From: an uncultured Coriobacteriales bacterium
Lineage (GTDB): Bacteria > Actinomycetota > Coriobacteriia > Coriobacteriales > Atopobiaceae
Length of the DNA: 5,701 nt
Direction of reading: 5' to 3'
Assembly: GCA_947305035.1 (NCBI GenBank)
Contig: CAMZCV010000080.1
Coordinates: 1-5,701 of the forward strand
Below are positions 5,601-5,701 of the stretch, piece after piece. Under the pieces are notes generated by a model, which was given only the letters and a program-made list of their open reading frames with translations, ran no database searches and had not been told where the DNA came from. The position numbers were made by a program, and so were the translations under genes. Numbering within the stretch: the stretch's first letter is position 1; each line of letters opens with the position of its first letter.

Positions 5601-5701
5601 CTAGTCGAGACCGAGCTCTGCCTTGAGGGCTGCGAGCTGATCGTTCACGGCAGCCTCATGCTTGAGCTGCTTGAACTCGTCCTCGTCGCTGATGATGATC
5701 T
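5601..5701 (-). CDS. C-terminal end of a PspA/IM30-like protein (truncated by the window edge)
   Basis: The last 32 codons of a gene running in from the right are readable. They end with SDEDEFKQLKHEAAVNDQL and then AALKAELGLD before a TAG stop at 5601. An acidic, helical tail finishing in a D-LAALKAELG-type motif is typical of PspA/IM30 (phage shock protein A) proteins of Gram-positive bacteria. These are peripheral inner-membrane coiled-coil proteins that respond to membrane stress. Only the tail is visible, and many coiled-coil proteins end in similar residues, so the identification is moderate. It lies upstream of the membrane-anchored GIDE-like gene, with an 89-bp gap containing a hairpin, and in the same direction. 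Confidence 0.55.
   Translation of the reverse strand, partial: IIISDEDEFKQLKHEAAVNDQLAALKAELGLD

Noticed and set aside
1..5701. A defence island, prophage, insertion sequence or CRISPR array
   Set aside because: No transposase, integrase, Cas or phage structural motif, no terminal inverted repeats and no spaced repeat array were seen. The genes are mostly housekeeping in character.

Overview
The window is G+C-rich (by eye about 60-65%) and densely coded, with every supported gene on the minus strand. It looks like a chromosome segment of a high-GC Gram-positive bacterium. A two-subunit glycine decarboxylase, a Bacillus-like tandem glycine riboswitch and a clostridial-style PyrE suggest an anaerobic actinobacterium of the Coriobacteriia type. 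That placement is inferred from protein style only. No mobile element, CRISPR array, tRNA or rRNA was seen.

In transcription order (right to left) the window begins with the C-terminal end of a PspA/IM30-like protein (5601-5701). After an 89-bp gap holding a stable hairpin comes a 400-residue membrane-anchored protein (4309-5511). I read it as a GIDE/BAM-domain protein, related to the membrane-side domain of the mitochondrial ubiquitin ligase MUL1 but without a RING finger. A free methionine-(R)-sulfoxide reductase (msrC, 3836-4306) follows 2 bp later, then orotate phosphoribosyltransferase (pyrE, 3140-3802) after 33 bp. These four genes may be one transcription unit that mixes envelope-stress, redox-repair and pyrimidine functions.

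A 328-bp non-coding region (2812-3139) separates pyrE from the glycine cleavage genes. It holds a 7-bp inverted repeat, a tentative promoter with a short direct repeat, a complete tandem glycine riboswitch (2877-3029), and an intrinsic terminator (2834-2878) just ahead of gcvT. Together these form a glycine-sensing transcription control element.

The left half is the glycine cleavage operon: gcvT (aminomethyltransferase), gcvH (lipoyl carrier), gcvPA (P-protein subunit 1), and the bare start codon of a further gene at the edge, almost certainly gcvPB. The P protein decarboxylates glycine and loads the aminomethyl group on GcvH-lipoate. GcvT then releases ammonia and forms 5,10-methylene-tetrahydrofolate. 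The usual dihydrolipoamide dehydrogenase is not in the window.

The most interesting points are the GIDE-domain protein, whose domain appears split by a long Gly/Tyr- and Thr-rich insert and which sits beside a PspA-like gene; a PyrE whose catalytic-loop histidine is replaced; and the compact riboswitch-terminator element.
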